Below are positions 35,633 through 46,181 of a stretch of 64,000 nt of DNA, in pieces. Positions within the stretch are counted from its first letter, which is position 1. Every line of letters starts with the position of its first letter. Origin of the DNA: Siphonodentalium dalli (taxonomy: Eukaryota; Mollusca; Scaphopoda; Gadilida; Siphonodentaliidae); contig CP136065.1 of assembly GCA_032622095.1 (NCBI GenBank), forward strand, positions 246,635,474-246,699,473, read 5' to 3'. The notes under the pieces are model-generated. The model was given only the letters and a program-made list of their open reading frames with translations, searched no databases and was not told the origin of the DNA. A program made the translations under genes and the position numbers.

Positions 35633-36086
35633 GACGTACATCCGTCAGGATTATCATCGTTTTTTTAAAGAGACTGACCACAGACATGTTATTTCCACAA
35701 CAATTTGTACAGAAATTATTGTTTGGCATTTTTTACACTTTAACTGAGAAAGCATCAGTAACCAAGGACACACAGTAAACATGGTAAATTTCCGTCTGGG
35801 ATAATCGACTCTCATGATTGTTAACCCTCCCCGTATTCCTACACCAGTGATGCCGCCACATATTTCTTTATACAGAAATATAAGCAACAAGTAACTTACT
35901 ACGGCATTGAGGGGACTTGTCCAATCAGAATGTAGGAAACTGAGAGAGAAAAATATAGGTGTAATTATATGCAGATAAAACATAATAAAATTTGCATAGA
36001 TTTCTACATATAACACATGAAAAAGTCTAGCATTGATATCTAGTCTATGTCTACAAATAATTCATGTATGTTCTTACCTATTACAG
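35633..36086. other. Intron, nothing recognised
   Basis: No supported feature between the LINE tail and exon 6. Confidence 0.35.
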
Positions 36087-36237
36087 GAGGTGACATTGAC
36101 TGGCTGAAGGAAGCGGAAGATAAACTGAATAAAGCCGTTAAAAAGAGGATTCCCCTTAATATGCATTATTCATTCATTCTGGCATGGCTTGGGAAGACAG
36201 AAGAATCTAATTTAGCATTTATAAAGCTCTCTTATGG
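36087..36237 (+). CDS. Gene 2, exon 6
   Basis: Acceptor ACCTATTACAG|GAGGTG and donor TATGG|GTAAGG. G carried from exon 5 gives GGDIDWLKEAEDKLNKAVKK, then RIPLNMHYSFILAWLGKTEE and SNLAFIKLSY. This is strongly helical with a TPR-like spacing. It ends GG, completed to GGT by exon 7. A TTAA MITE is inserted only nine bases after the exon end. Confidence 0.85.
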
Positions 36238-36246
36238 GTAAGGTAT

Positions 36247-36690
36247 TTAACCCTTTCAGTGACAGGTCCGATTTTTGTATCAACCCATATACCCTGTGAC
36301 AATGCATTCTCTTATATATGCGAGTCGACCATAGGTCGCCTCGCATATATAAGAGAATGCATTGGCCTAACAAATTTTCATCATTTGTTATTATTTTTTA
36401 CAATTTTTTTACAATTTTAATAATTTTTACTTATATTCTACTCTCTTTCAGTGCCAGACTTATTTTCTGGGTTTAGTGCCAGGGAATCTTACGTTTTTCA
36501 TGGGCATCAAAATTATTACTATGAATACTTGGTGATAGTTTTGAGTTATAACATATAATATTCAATGGCCAACCGCCTCCCAGTTATATTGAAATAACCC
36601 AACTGGATAAGGAATAGCACACCAATAGTTTGGTTTTGCAATCCAAAATGGCTCCACTTAGCTGTCTAGTCATCTGGCTGATGTGAGATT
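36247..36690. mobile_element. Chimeric TTAA MITE with preserved empty site
   Basis: It begins TTAACCCTTTCAGTGACAGG, like the 58233 subfamily, then switches at ATACCCTGTGACAATGCATT to the hairpin of the 3306 subfamily. From 36362 to about 36668 it matches 42762-42787 plus 45549-45840. At 36377-36395 the sequence TTTTCATCATTTGTTATTAT is uninterrupted, giving the empty site of the CACTA-like element at 42788-45544. Confidence 0.75.
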
Positions 36691-36812
36691 GGAATAATAA
36701 TTGCACTTCAGAGGGTGAATTTAGTGATGCTAGTCCGCTATGTGGGATAGCGTTGCTAAATTCACCCTCTGGGGACCTCATTCTGCAAATGACAGACACA
36801 CTAAACTCAGAC
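36691..36812. mobile_element. Palindromic MITE, right half
   Basis: The AGAGGGTGAATTTAGTGATG palindrome and the right end CTGCAAATGACAGACACACT are present; the left end is missing. It belongs to the 51068 family. Confidence 0.75.
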
Positions 36813-36917
36813 TTGTTGCCCCAATTTTACAAACAAGTTGGATGAGAATCTAGTTATTTGGCCTAAAATGTTTAATATTTTATGTCGATTCACCAAACTC
36901 TTGTGTCGGACTATTTT

Positions 36918-37446
36918 TTAGCTCAACTGTCCGTGTGTGTGTGGAGACATCTGTCAACAATTTCCATTAGCACAGGCTGCAGGTTGTACATTTGATCAGA
37001 GCATTATGAAATTTGTCATGGCTGTTAACATTGACATGTAGATGGGAACGAGTCATTATGGGATCATTCGGCAAAAAAACATGGTGCCAGTGGCCATCTT
37101 GGATTTCAAAATTCGATCCATTAGCACGGGCTACATGCCGTACTGTTTGTCTGATCATCATGAAATTTGTCATGGATGATAATATTGGCATGTAGATGGG
37201 AACTTGTCATTTTGGATTTTACTCTTTGCATGACTAAATACCTTTGGTCTGATCATCATGAAATTTGTCATGAATGTTGACATTAACATGTAGATGGGAA
37301 TGAGTAAGTTTGGGGTCATTCGACAAAAAAACATGGCTGCCAGTGGCCATCTTTGGATTTTAAAATTCAATTCATCATTCCATTCATTGTTCATCACAAA
37401 AATTTAACTTCTTTGTTGAGCTACAGTGTCATGGACACTTTCATTT
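36918..37446 (+). repeat. Pearl-like element of the 1-1383 family
   Basis: The head TAGCTCAACTGTCCGTGTGT is followed by about three monomers (TTAGCACAGGCTGCAGG, TTAGCACGGGCTACATGC, ATGAAATTTGTCATGAATG). The end is GTTGAGCTACAGTGTCATGG then ACACTTTCATT, with hairpin AGTGTCA/TGACACT. It shows the complete head-to-tail form of the family. It ends 140 bp before exon 7. Confidence 0.75.
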
Positions 37447-37586
37447 ACTTAGTTTTAAATTCATGCAAATAATAATACTGCATAAATTTAACTACAAGTA
37501 AGGCAATCAAGTCCTTATTTACAGTACTCAGTGGCAGCTGTCATATCGAAAGTCTGATGTGTGATAAATGTGTCTAATATTTACAG

Positions 37587-37724
37587 TGCTCAAGGGCAGG
37601 CATCCTACAAGATGTCCAGTGTGTGGGATCCATTAATAAATGAGGTGTTTAGGCGGAAGAGTGAAGTGCGGCCACTCAAGGTCATCTGGAGGACACAACT
37701 TCAGCCATATTGTCTGAGTGAAAC
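37587..37724 (+). CDS. Gene 2, exon 7
   Basis: Acceptor AATATTTACAG|TGCTCA and donor GAAAC|GTGAGT. The carried GG plus T gives Gly, then AQGQASYKMSSVWDPLINEV, FRRKSEVRPLKVIWRTQLQP, YCLSE. It ends AC, completed to ACG (Thr) by exon 8. Less regular than the preceding helical exons. Confidence 0.85.
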
Positions 37725-37964
37725 GTGAGTTTTTATTGGTTGAATGATGTCATATAACAAATAGTGATGTTTGTTCACTGTAATGGAGGTATATATAAAA
37801 AAAACTAAATTCCTCGTCGCAACTAATCCCTCAAAAATAACAATTATTAGCAGTGTTAGCAAATTCAGTGAGTTTTGTATCATAGGCAACAGTTCATATT
37901 TCCATAATTCTGCACACAGAATCAACATTTTTCTCACAGGTATCTCTTGTGTTTATATTTCCAG

Positions 37965-38093
37965 GCCAATATCTCTAGCTGATTTGTGTAGCACCCAAAT
38001 TAACCTGCGTTTCACTGTCGACGGATACCTCACTGGGGATATGCAGCAGTTACTTCCTCCGGTCAGGGGAGTGTACCTTGATCCACATACCGG
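37965..38093 (+). CDS. Gene 2, exon 8
   Basis: Acceptor TTATATTTCCAG|GCCAAT and donor ACCGG|GTAAGA. It reads TPISLADLCSTQINLRFTVD, then GYLTGDMQQLLPPVRGVYLD and PHT. It ends GG, completed to GGA by exon 9. Everything from its tenth base falls in a 649-bp duplication, so a near-complete second copy lies at 38628-38742. Confidence 0.85.
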
Positions 38094-39271
38094 GTAAGAA
38101 TTACTTCCCCTGTGAGGGGAGTGTACCTCGATCCACATACCGGTTAAGAATTACTTCCCCTGTCAGGGGAGTGTACCTCTATCCACATACCAGTTGAGAA
38201 TTGTTCCCATGAATCTTGCTGAAACAAAACTGAGCTACAGTGTAATGGACAATTTTCCATGTTACTTCAGCAGGAGAAAAATGGGTGGTATAATGGGTTG
38301 ATCGACTTATTCACAAGTGATGATGTTGAGATTGGTCTAAATTGTATTTGTGAGCTGCAGATGAATTTCTGTCAGTCACCTCACATATATTTCTGTCCAT
38401 TTCTGTCCATCTGTACAATATCATCGAATCAAATTTATTACATTTTCTGCATCCCACAAGTGTGTTTTCTACATATCTGTACCATGTGACACTATTTGAA
38501 CCAATCTTTAAATGTCGACATGATGGGTGCACTATATTTGGCAAGACCGCTTCAATAGTTTGTGTAACCACAGTTTTGACTCGATGCTTATTGATTAACC
38601 ACACTATGTCCAATCTGACAATTCTAGCTGATTTGTGTAGCACCCAAATTAACCTGCGTTTCACTGTCGACGGATACCTCACTGGGGATATGCAGCAGTT
38701 ACTTCCTCCGGTCAGGGGAGTGTACCTTGATCCACATACCGGGTAAGAATTACTTCCCCTGTGAGGGGAGTGTACCTCGATCCACATACCGGTTAAGAAT
38801 TACTTCCCCTGTCAGGGGAGTGTACCTCTATCCACATACCAGTTGAGAATTGTTCCCATGAATCTTGCTGAAACAAAACTGAGCTACAGTGTAATGGACA
38901 ATTTTCCATGTTACTTCAGCAGGAGAAAAATGGGTGGTATAATGGGTTGATCGACTTATTCACAAGTGATGATGTTGAGATTGGTCTAAATTGTATTTGT
39001 GAGCTGCAGATGAATTTCTGTCAGTCACCTCACATATATTTCTGTCCATTTCTGTCCATCTGTACAATATCATCGAATCAAATTTATTACATTTTCTGCA
39101 TCCCACAAGTGTGTTTTCTACATATCTGTACCATGTGACACTATTTGAACCAATCTTTAAATGTCGACATGATGGGTGCACTATATTTGGCAAGACCGCT
39201 TCAATAGTTTGTGTAACCACAGTTTTGACTCGATGCTTATTGATTAACCACACTATGTCCAATCTGACAAT
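37979..39271 (+). repeat. 649-bp near-perfect tandem duplication containing exon 8
   Basis: 37979-38627 and 38628-39271 appear identical wherever compared. The right breakpoint is AATCTGACAAT. The second copy lacks the true acceptor; the junction creates ACAATTCTAG|CTGATTTG. Splicing there after AC or GG would give an immediate TGA in the next codon, so the copied exon cannot replace or follow the original in frame. Inside each copy the exon 8 end plus donor is itself repeated (38060-38206). Confidence 0.9.
38094..38206 (+). repeat. Exon 8 donor-edge repeats, two extra copies
   Basis: CAGGGGAGTGTACCTTGATC then CACATACCGG|GTAAGAATTA is followed by two further ~50-bp versions: CTCGATCCACATACCGG|TTAAGA and CTATCCACATACCAG|TTGAGA. 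Both decoys have lost the GT at the border. The pattern recurs in the second 649-bp copy at 38743-38855. Confidence 0.8.
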
Positions 39272-39340
39272 AAAATTGATGTTTATTAGACTGATACCAT
39301 ATTATAACAAAGATCTCAATATTTTGATATATTGATTTAT

Positions 39341-39976
39341 TATACCCCCCCCCCCCCCCCCCCCCCCGCAACGAAGTTATGGGGGGTATACTGGAGTCAG
39401 CTTGTCCATCCATCCGTCCGTCGTCCGTCCGTCCGTCTATGGACACAAATTTGTCCGGAGTTTTTCTCAGTCGTTTTTTGATCAATTTCCGTGAAACTTG
39501 GCACAGACATCAACTACCATGGGAACCTGTGCACCTGCGATGATGACGTCTGTCCGACATTTTTTGGTGGAGTTATCCCCCCTTTTTCGACTTAGAATTT
39601 TTTTGCAACATGCATAATTTTGTCCGAGCTTTTATTCCTACATTTTTCGGTCAATGTTTTTTAGATCTTGGCACTGATATTTAGTACCATGGGAACCTGT
39701 GCACCTGCGATTATGACGTCTGTCTGACATTTTTTGTGTGGAGTTATTCCCCTTTTTCGACTTAGAATTTTTTTCGCAACATGCATAATTTTGTCCAAGC
39801 TTTTATTCCTACATTTTTCGGTTAATAGGTTTAAGATTAGGGTTATGGTTGTACACCTGCAATGGGAACTGTTATTTTATTATTTTAACTAAATGTTTAC
39901 TGACATGTGAAGCATCTTAGTATTTTAAAAACAGGGGGGTATCCGTAGTCCCATTGGGACAGTCACACCTCTAGTT
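39341..39976 (+). repeat. Pearl-like element, TATACCCCCC family
   Basis: The head is TATACCCCCC...(C run)...CGCAACGAAG then GGGGGGTATA, an inverted pair, followed by TCCATCCATCCGTCCGTCGT. Cores of about 180 bp share CATAATTTTGTCC, ATTTAGTACCATGGGAACCT and CCTTTTTCGACTTAGAATTT. The tail is AGGGGGGTATCCGTAGTCCC then ATTGGGACAGTCACACCTCT. A full sister copy is at 60454-61256. Confidence 0.85.
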
Positions 39977-39984
39977 GACTTTAA

Positions 39985-40580
39985 TATTCCACACCCCACT
40001 AAATTTAACATGCACCCCACTAAATTTAACCTGCACCCAACTAAATTTAACATGCACCCTACTAAATTTAACATGCACCCCCACTAAATTTAACCTGCAC
40101 TAAATTTAACATGCACCCCACTAAATTTAACATGCACCCCACTAAATTTAACCTGCACCCTACTAAATTTAACAATACCCCACTAAATTTAACCTGCACC
40201 CCATTAAATTTAACAATACCCCACTAAATTTTATCTGCACCCCACTAAATTTAACCTGCACCGCACTAAATTTAACCTGCACCCCACTAAATTTAACATG
40301 CACCCCACTAAATTTAACAATACCCCACTAAATTTAACCTGCACCCCACTAAATTTAACAATATCCCACTAAATTTAACCTGCACCCACTAAATTTAACC
40401 TGCACCCCACTATATTTAACCTGCACCCCACTAAATTTAACAATACCCCACTAAATTTAACCTGCACCCCATTAAATTTAACAATACCCCACTAATTTTA
40501 TCTGCACCCCACTAAATTTAACCTGCACCGCACTAAATTTAAACTGCACCCCATTAAATTTAACCTAGACCCACTAAATT
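39985..40580. repeat. ~20-22-bp minisatellite CCCACTAAATTTAACMTGCA
   Basis: About 30 tandem units of ACCCCACTAAATTTAACCTG with CATGCA, CCTGCA and CAATAC variants, and a repeated higher-order block (40170-40290 resembles 40430-40550). It lies in the large intron between exons 8 and 9. Confidence 0.9.
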
Positions 40581-40664
40581 GAATGTGTACTTCACTACTT
40601 CCTGGTCAGGGGATTGTCTGCAACTCACAAGTAGGTCGCCTCACAATTGTATCTGCAGGATAGT

Positions 40665-40890
40665 GCCGTCTGTCTATTTGTACACCTCCGTCTGTCCATC
40701 CGGGCATATATCTCTTGGGTTATCTGAATGAAATTTTGTCTGGAAGTTCACCAGCATGACTGAGGTGAAAACGATGTTCACATTTTTCATTCTGGAGTTA
40801 TCCTTCTTTGTTTGGGTTCTGTCATGCCTATTTTTCAATTTGGCATCGTGCAGATATGCCAACACCAGAGGTGCAAACTTCTTGTTGAGA
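40665..40890 (+). repeat. Short pearl-like element
   Basis: The head is TGTCTATTTGTACACCTCCG followed by TCTGTCCATCC. There is one core (GGGTTATCTGAATGAAATTT, TTCTGGAGTTATCCTTCTTT), then the tail CCAACACCAGAGGTGCAAAC then TTCTTGTTGAGACAG, which runs directly into the exon 9 acceptor array. Confidence 0.65.
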
Positions 40891-41175
40891 CAGAGATGAG
40901 CGACAGTGTTATTGATGCTTGTTCCTTTGCTTTTTTAACCAGGCAGAGAATAGTTCACTCAAATCCCCATGAGAAAAAATGAACTACATTTCTATTGACA
41001 CTTTCATTTGTTTTGACCAGGCAGAGAATAGCTTGATCAACTCCTGGTGATAAAGAAATGAGCTGAATTGTCATTGACACTTTTTTCTTAGGCCAAAGAA
41101 TTATTCAATCAAATCATTTGAGACAGAGATGAGCGACCGTGTTATTGATGCTTGTGCTTTTTTTGTTTTCACCAG
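40885..41175 (+). repeat. Array of pearl-like terminus plus exon 9 acceptor edge
   Basis: Three imperfect units of about 65-85 bp precede the true acceptor. Each unit has a GAGCGACAGTGTTATTGATG or GAGCTGAATTGTCATTGACA terminus-like segment, then a T-rich tract and (in two) ACCAG. A copy of the exon start follows (GCAGAGAATAGTTCACTCAA near 40943, GCAGAGAATAGCTTGATCAA near 41021, AAAGAATTATTCAATCAAAT near 41096). The genuine exon starts ACAGAGAATAGTTCGATCAA. Confidence 0.85.
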
Positions 41176-41258
41176 ACAGAGAATAGTTCGATCAAATCCT
41201 GGTGACACAGAAACATGGTTGGACTCTTATGAATGGCTTCAAAAGGTCATCTCCACAG
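41176..41258 (+). CDS. Gene 2, exon 9
   Basis: Acceptor GTTTTCACCAG|ACAGAG and donor CCACAG|GTTAGA. It reads GQRIVRSNPGDTETWLDSYE, then WLQKVIST, and ends with G. That G fits exon 46837-47036 (GAC, Asp). Reading on without splicing gives Gly then TAG at 41262-41264, or, if 30 nt are skipped, the open frame to 41497. Confidence 0.8.
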
Positions 41259-41288
41259 GTTAGAATCACACCCTGGCATCGATTACAG

Positions 41289-41497
41289 TGTTTGCCCTGC
41301 CGTTGGCCATTTTAGCAAAATGTGGAAAAAAAGACCGCGGACTGAACGACAATTTATTGTTAACAAAAGAAATTAACTGGCTTAGCACAAGACGACTTAA
41401 CATTATTCGCGAGAGCTTACGAGAAGGACGAGATTACGGATGTGTTCGATTAGCTATATTATCGGGTGTCGGTTTCACGCCCTGGGCAATTAGTTAA
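41289..41497 (+). CDS. Possible alternative terminal exon of gene 2
   Basis: Frame continuing exon 9 after a 30-nt GT...AG gap: VFALPLAILAKCGKKDRGLN, DNLLLTKEINWLSTRRLNII, RESLREGRDYGCVRLAILSG, ending at TAA 41495-41497. The same frame is interrupted only by TAG at 41262-41264. Thirty nt is shorter than known animal introns. Alternatives are a nonsense mutation or base error, a retained-intron end, or chance. If chance, exon 9 splices to 46837. Confidence 0.35.
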
Positions 41498-42127
41498 TGA
41501 TCGTTTAGAGGTGGATTCTTCAGATGCTCTCACATATGAGTAAACATAGATTTTTATGAAATGGCTTCTTCTGTAACAAAAGGGCTTTATTTTATGGTGT
41601 TATAAACTGATTGCAAAAGCGTGAAGTCATATATACGCTCAATTCAATAGCTTCTCACTTTTCATGGACGTTAATGCTGTGGACAGTGTTGAATGGGACA
41701 ATGAGACTCACGGACATGACATTATATTAAGATTAAATGGCTACAAAGAATTTCGGGCCAGGGCAAACACTGATCGAATACATCCCTACCTCAGTTAATA
41801 AATGGCTATGTTCTCATCCAACATATTTTTCTAATTTGGATGAATTTTATGGCAAATGGGTGAATTTAATTTTTATATTTTTATTTTTCCAACAGAAATA
41901 GTCATGGTCAGTTCTGGAAATTGAGTCCTGCATATTTCAAAATTTTTCATTGCCTATTTTCCCTGATTGATGCTTCGTTGCCCTAGAATGTTCTGATAAC
42001 TCATAATATGTCCTGTAGGTAACCTAAAAGCTTACGCAAACTGCTTCAATGACTGGAAATTTCCCTCACATACTTGGTTATACCGGTATTAGTGATGAAT
42101 AATGAATAAACAATGAGATATTGATCT
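41498..42127. other. No gene recognised
   Basis: Could hold the 3' UTR of the short gene 2 form. AATAAA-like TTAATAAATGG lies near 41795. Nothing else identified. Confidence 0.35.
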
Positions 42128-42527
42128 TTAACCCTTTACCCAACAGAACGGCCCTGTTCCAATGCATTCTCTTATATATGCGAGTCGACCATAGGTCGCC
42201 TCACATATATAAGAGAATGCATTGGCTTAACACATTAAAAATTATAAAATTGTTAAAGAATGTAAGAAAAAATGGTAAAAAGTGTTAAAAAAAGATTGTT
42301 TTTAGGCCAATGCATTTTCTTATATATGCGAGACGACCTATGGTCGACTCGCATATATAAGAGAATGCATTGGCACAGGGCATAACTGTAACCATCACAA
42401 TGTGGTCAATGAGCCGGTTCCAATGATATCCATATTTGTATGGTTTTATTGAGACAGACCCAAGATAATTTAGGCTGTTGCAGCTTTATTTGGCCGTTTT
42501 TGGCCGGTTTGTTGGGTAAAGGGTTAA
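42128..42527. mobile_element. piggyBac-like TTAA MITE, 400 bp
   Basis: TTAACCCTTTACCCAACAGA to GTTGGGTAAAGGGTTAA, with two TGCATTCTCTTATATATGCG hairpins (one loop change, GAGACGACC). Only 18 bp separate it from the next TTAA element at 42546. Confidence 0.85.
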
Positions 42528-42545
42528 GGAAATAAACATATTTTG

Positions 42546-45500
42546 TTAACCCTTTACCCAACAAACCAGCCAAAAACGCTCAAATAAAGCTTCAACAGCC
42601 TAAAATATCTTCGGTTTGTCTCAATAACACCATACAAATATGGATATCATTGGAACCGGTTCATTGACCACATTGTGATGGTTACAGTTATGCCCTGTGA
42701 CAATGCATTCTCTTATATATGCAAGTCGACCATAGGTCGCCTCGCATATATAAGAGAATGCATTGGCCTAACAAATTTTCATCATTTCACTGGGGGTAAG
42801 CTGCTCCATGGGAAGCGGTTCGCTTGTGATAAAAGCTCCAGTGCGCAGTTTACAATGCGACGGTGCGTCTGTGATTATTTTGTGAAAAAGGAAACCGAAG
42901 TATTGAAAATGGTACGTATTATCTTTATAAACAGCATTATTCTATGGAACGTCGGTCACAAATGACCAACATGCTTCAACTGTGATGTACATATCGCATT
43001 TATTCGAACACATTTCCATACCACGCAAAAGCAGCTGATTTATCACTTCAAAACCTGATTGTGTAACGAGAAAATTCTTAATAACATGATATTTTGTGTA
43101 TGAAAATGAAATAATCTGAATAATGTCCCGTATCAATTGCTATAACAAACATCTCCGCCGTGCGACTGTTGTTGGCTTTGGTGTCTCAAACAATTAAATA
43201 CTGAGAAAAATGCATTTTTACACCACCACGTGGACGTTCCAGTTCGTATTTCCAAAAGCGCCAGCGCGTAGACCGCCTGGATTGGTGGGCTCCAGTGCGC
43301 ATTTTAAAAGAGATTTAGGGAATTGCAAAGGTGAAAACGATCGAAACAAGTTCGTATTTATTATTTCAATCACATTGGCATTATTGGAGCCTAAAACATG
43401 ACAATTATCGTGTGGTGTTTCCGTGAATTATCAGTACTTATATACCAATAGTTTATCCTATTATATACTCCAATCGATATGTATTTGAATGTACATGCAG
43501 TCCTGTGTGATTCACATGTATTTGTACGGATATAATTAAAACTATTCGTTTGTTGTCAGCCTAATTGATTTCGAATACATAGTGGGTTGATCATGTATGC
43601 ATATTACGATGTGAGAGATTGACAATTACATGCATGTATTTGAATAATTAATCTTGCAAAATAATAGTCGATATGTGGCTTGTGTAAGTCATAACACAAT
43701 ATGGATGTGCCATTATATATAAATGGCACGAAAACGGCATGTATGACCTATTAAAGGCAGACAATCTGATCAGGTGGCCCTCGTATAATCAGATTCCAAC
43801 AACAACAAAAACATTTCTCAAAAGACGCTTTAGTTATTATAATCAACTAATTGCAAAAAATAATGCCAAATACATGCAATTATGGATGCATTTTATAACT
43901 TTTCAGAAACAACAAGGTGTTATCACTGCCGAGAAAAACAAGAAAATGGCTGCGGTGCAATTCGGCACACCATGCAAGCGCACCCATGGTATCTGAAGAA
44001 CTTGGCGGTGCTGGTGTTAGAAAATGGCAGGGAAACCACGGGGATCATTGAATCCTCCATTGATATAAGCGACCCTTCCATACCCGCATACATCTGAAAT
44101 GACAATAACGAAATAATAATTAATAAACGCAAGATAATCAGGTATAATTATGGGTGGAGTGTCTTCATTGCTGGTGGGCAATATTGGGCAACTCAATTTG
44201 CAATGCAGGGGTCCAGGAATTTATTGTTTTAATTTATCATATTATTTTCTCAAAATACTATAATAAATTAAAATCATATATATTCCCGGACCCCTGTGAT
44301 TTGCACTCCACCCGGAGTTGAAAGACATTCATATTTACAACATATATTTCAGATACTTTCAAATATATGGGGGTATATCGTTGGAGTTCCAACCAGTTAC
44401 AGACCTGTTTCAGGTAACAGTCAGAATATTCAAGCTCAAGAATGTGCAAAAGGAAAGTCTTTAAGTTGAGAAAAAATGTGCTCCAAAGTGGGGGATACAG
44501 TTGGAAATTTGAAGTTTGACACCCACCCAAACCAAGACCCTCTAGTCACGTCCCTGACATTCCCAATCCTGCATCAAGGTGTGATGAATACAGTGTTTGC
44601 TTTTACTGAAGCAGCACATCGATACGAGTTCAACGTATTCCCAACTAAAATAAATGTCTAATAATCATCATTACATTCGTACTAACGAAGCCATATCACC
44701 ACTATATATATGGTGTTATGATTCTGTGAAGAATGCACTGCAAATGATATGAATATGATTATTATATTATAGTAATTATAATTATTATATATACTAATGT
44801 CTAATTATCGTAATTACATTCATATCATTTGTATTACGAAATTCTTAATTGTCATAATTACATTCGTATTCAGATATTTATAATATAAATGATATATAAT
44901 ATTAATTACAACATAAAACACAAGCTAATTGAAGAAAATGACTCTGAGGAAAGCGCACACCACCTTCTGTAGTTTTCGGTTGTCAGAATGTTGATTATCC
45001 TGTCAAAAATAAGTCAATTACGATTCCATGACACCTACGCACTGGCGCTTTATTTCATCACAACCGCACACGATGTGTAACCTGTTATCGCAATGGCACT
45101 GGGGCTTTTTGTCATGATTTGAAAGCTTTCTGGCATTGTTGTAAATGAGCAGAATACATCGACACTGATTGGGGATTAGTAGATGACGTTTTAGCTTTAT
45201 TGTTCAATATTGTTCACGCTCAAATAAGCTTTTAAATACGCTCTATTCACCAGGTTACTTTCGCTATTTTCCCATAGTAAATGCATAGGGAATGTTTTTC
45301 AACAATGTTAAACGGGTATTGTGAGCAAATATGTGACAAAACGTCTCTGGTTTTGTTATATATGTTATCGCAGAAGGGAGCAGCAGTGGAAATTCTTTTC
45401 TATTCCTTACCTTCAATCTGTGTTCTTTGAATGTTGTAAATAAAATAACTTCTTCTGACCGGATGTGCACTGGAGCTTCTCACATGCGCACTGGAGCTTT

Positions 45501-46181
45501 TATCACAAGCGAACCGCTTCCCACGGAGCAGCTTACCCCCAGTGATTTGTTATTATTTTTTACAATTTTTTACAATTTTAATAATTTTTTCTTATATTCT
45601 ACTCTCTTTCAGTGCCAGACTTATTTTCTGGGTTTAGTGCCAGGGAATCTTACGTTTTTCATGGGCATCAAAATTATTACTATGAATACTTGGTGATAGT
45701 TTTGAGTTATAACATATAATATTCAATGGCCAACCGCCTCCCAGTTATATTGAAATAACCCAACTGGATAAGGAATAGCACACCAATAGTTTGGTTTTGC
45801 AATCCAAAATGGCTCCACTTAGCTGTCTAGTCATCTGGCTGACAAAGGTCGCCTCGCATATATAAGAGAATGCATTGGCCTAAAAAAAAATCTTTTTTTA
45901 ACACTTTTTACCATTTTTTCTTACATTCTTTAACAATTTTATAATTTTTAATGTGTTAAGCCAATGCATTCTCTTATATATGCGAGACGACCTATGGTCG
46001 ACTCGCATATATAAGAGAATGCATTGGCACAGGGCATAACTGTAACCATCACAATGTGGTCAATGAGCCGGTTCCAATGATATCCATATTTGTATGGTTT
46101 TATTGAGACAGACCCAAGATAATTTAGGCTGTTGCAGCTTTATTTGGCCGTTTTTGGCCGTTCTGTTTGGTAAAGGGTTAA
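42546..46181. mobile_element. 3.6-kb foldback piggyBac-like composite
   Basis: Both ends are TTAACCCTTTACC-type. The left end (42546-42770) is the inverse of the usual right end, and the right end (45845-46181) is in normal orientation, giving long inverted arms. The interior contains the unique segment also found at 36372-36668, interrupted by the CACTA-like element. No transposase was recognised. Confidence 0.75.
42788..45544. mobile_element. CACTA/CMC-like element, 2757 bp, ATTT target duplication
   Basis: Inverted ends of about 55 bp begin CACTGGGGGTAAGCTGCTCC and end GGAGCAGCTTACCCCCAGTG, flanked by ATTT on both sides (42784-42787, 45545-45548). The unoccupied sequence CATCATTTGTTATT exists at 36383-36396. 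Motifs like CTCCAGTGCGCA recur near both ends (42838, 43288, 45464, 45484), as subterminal repeats do in CACTA elements. The short frame at 43739-43996 has no transposase motif, so it is non-autonomous or degraded. Confidence 0.85.

Noticed and set aside
43739..43996. CACTA-type transposase
   Set aside because: The 85-codon frame inside the element shows no transposase motif and is too short.
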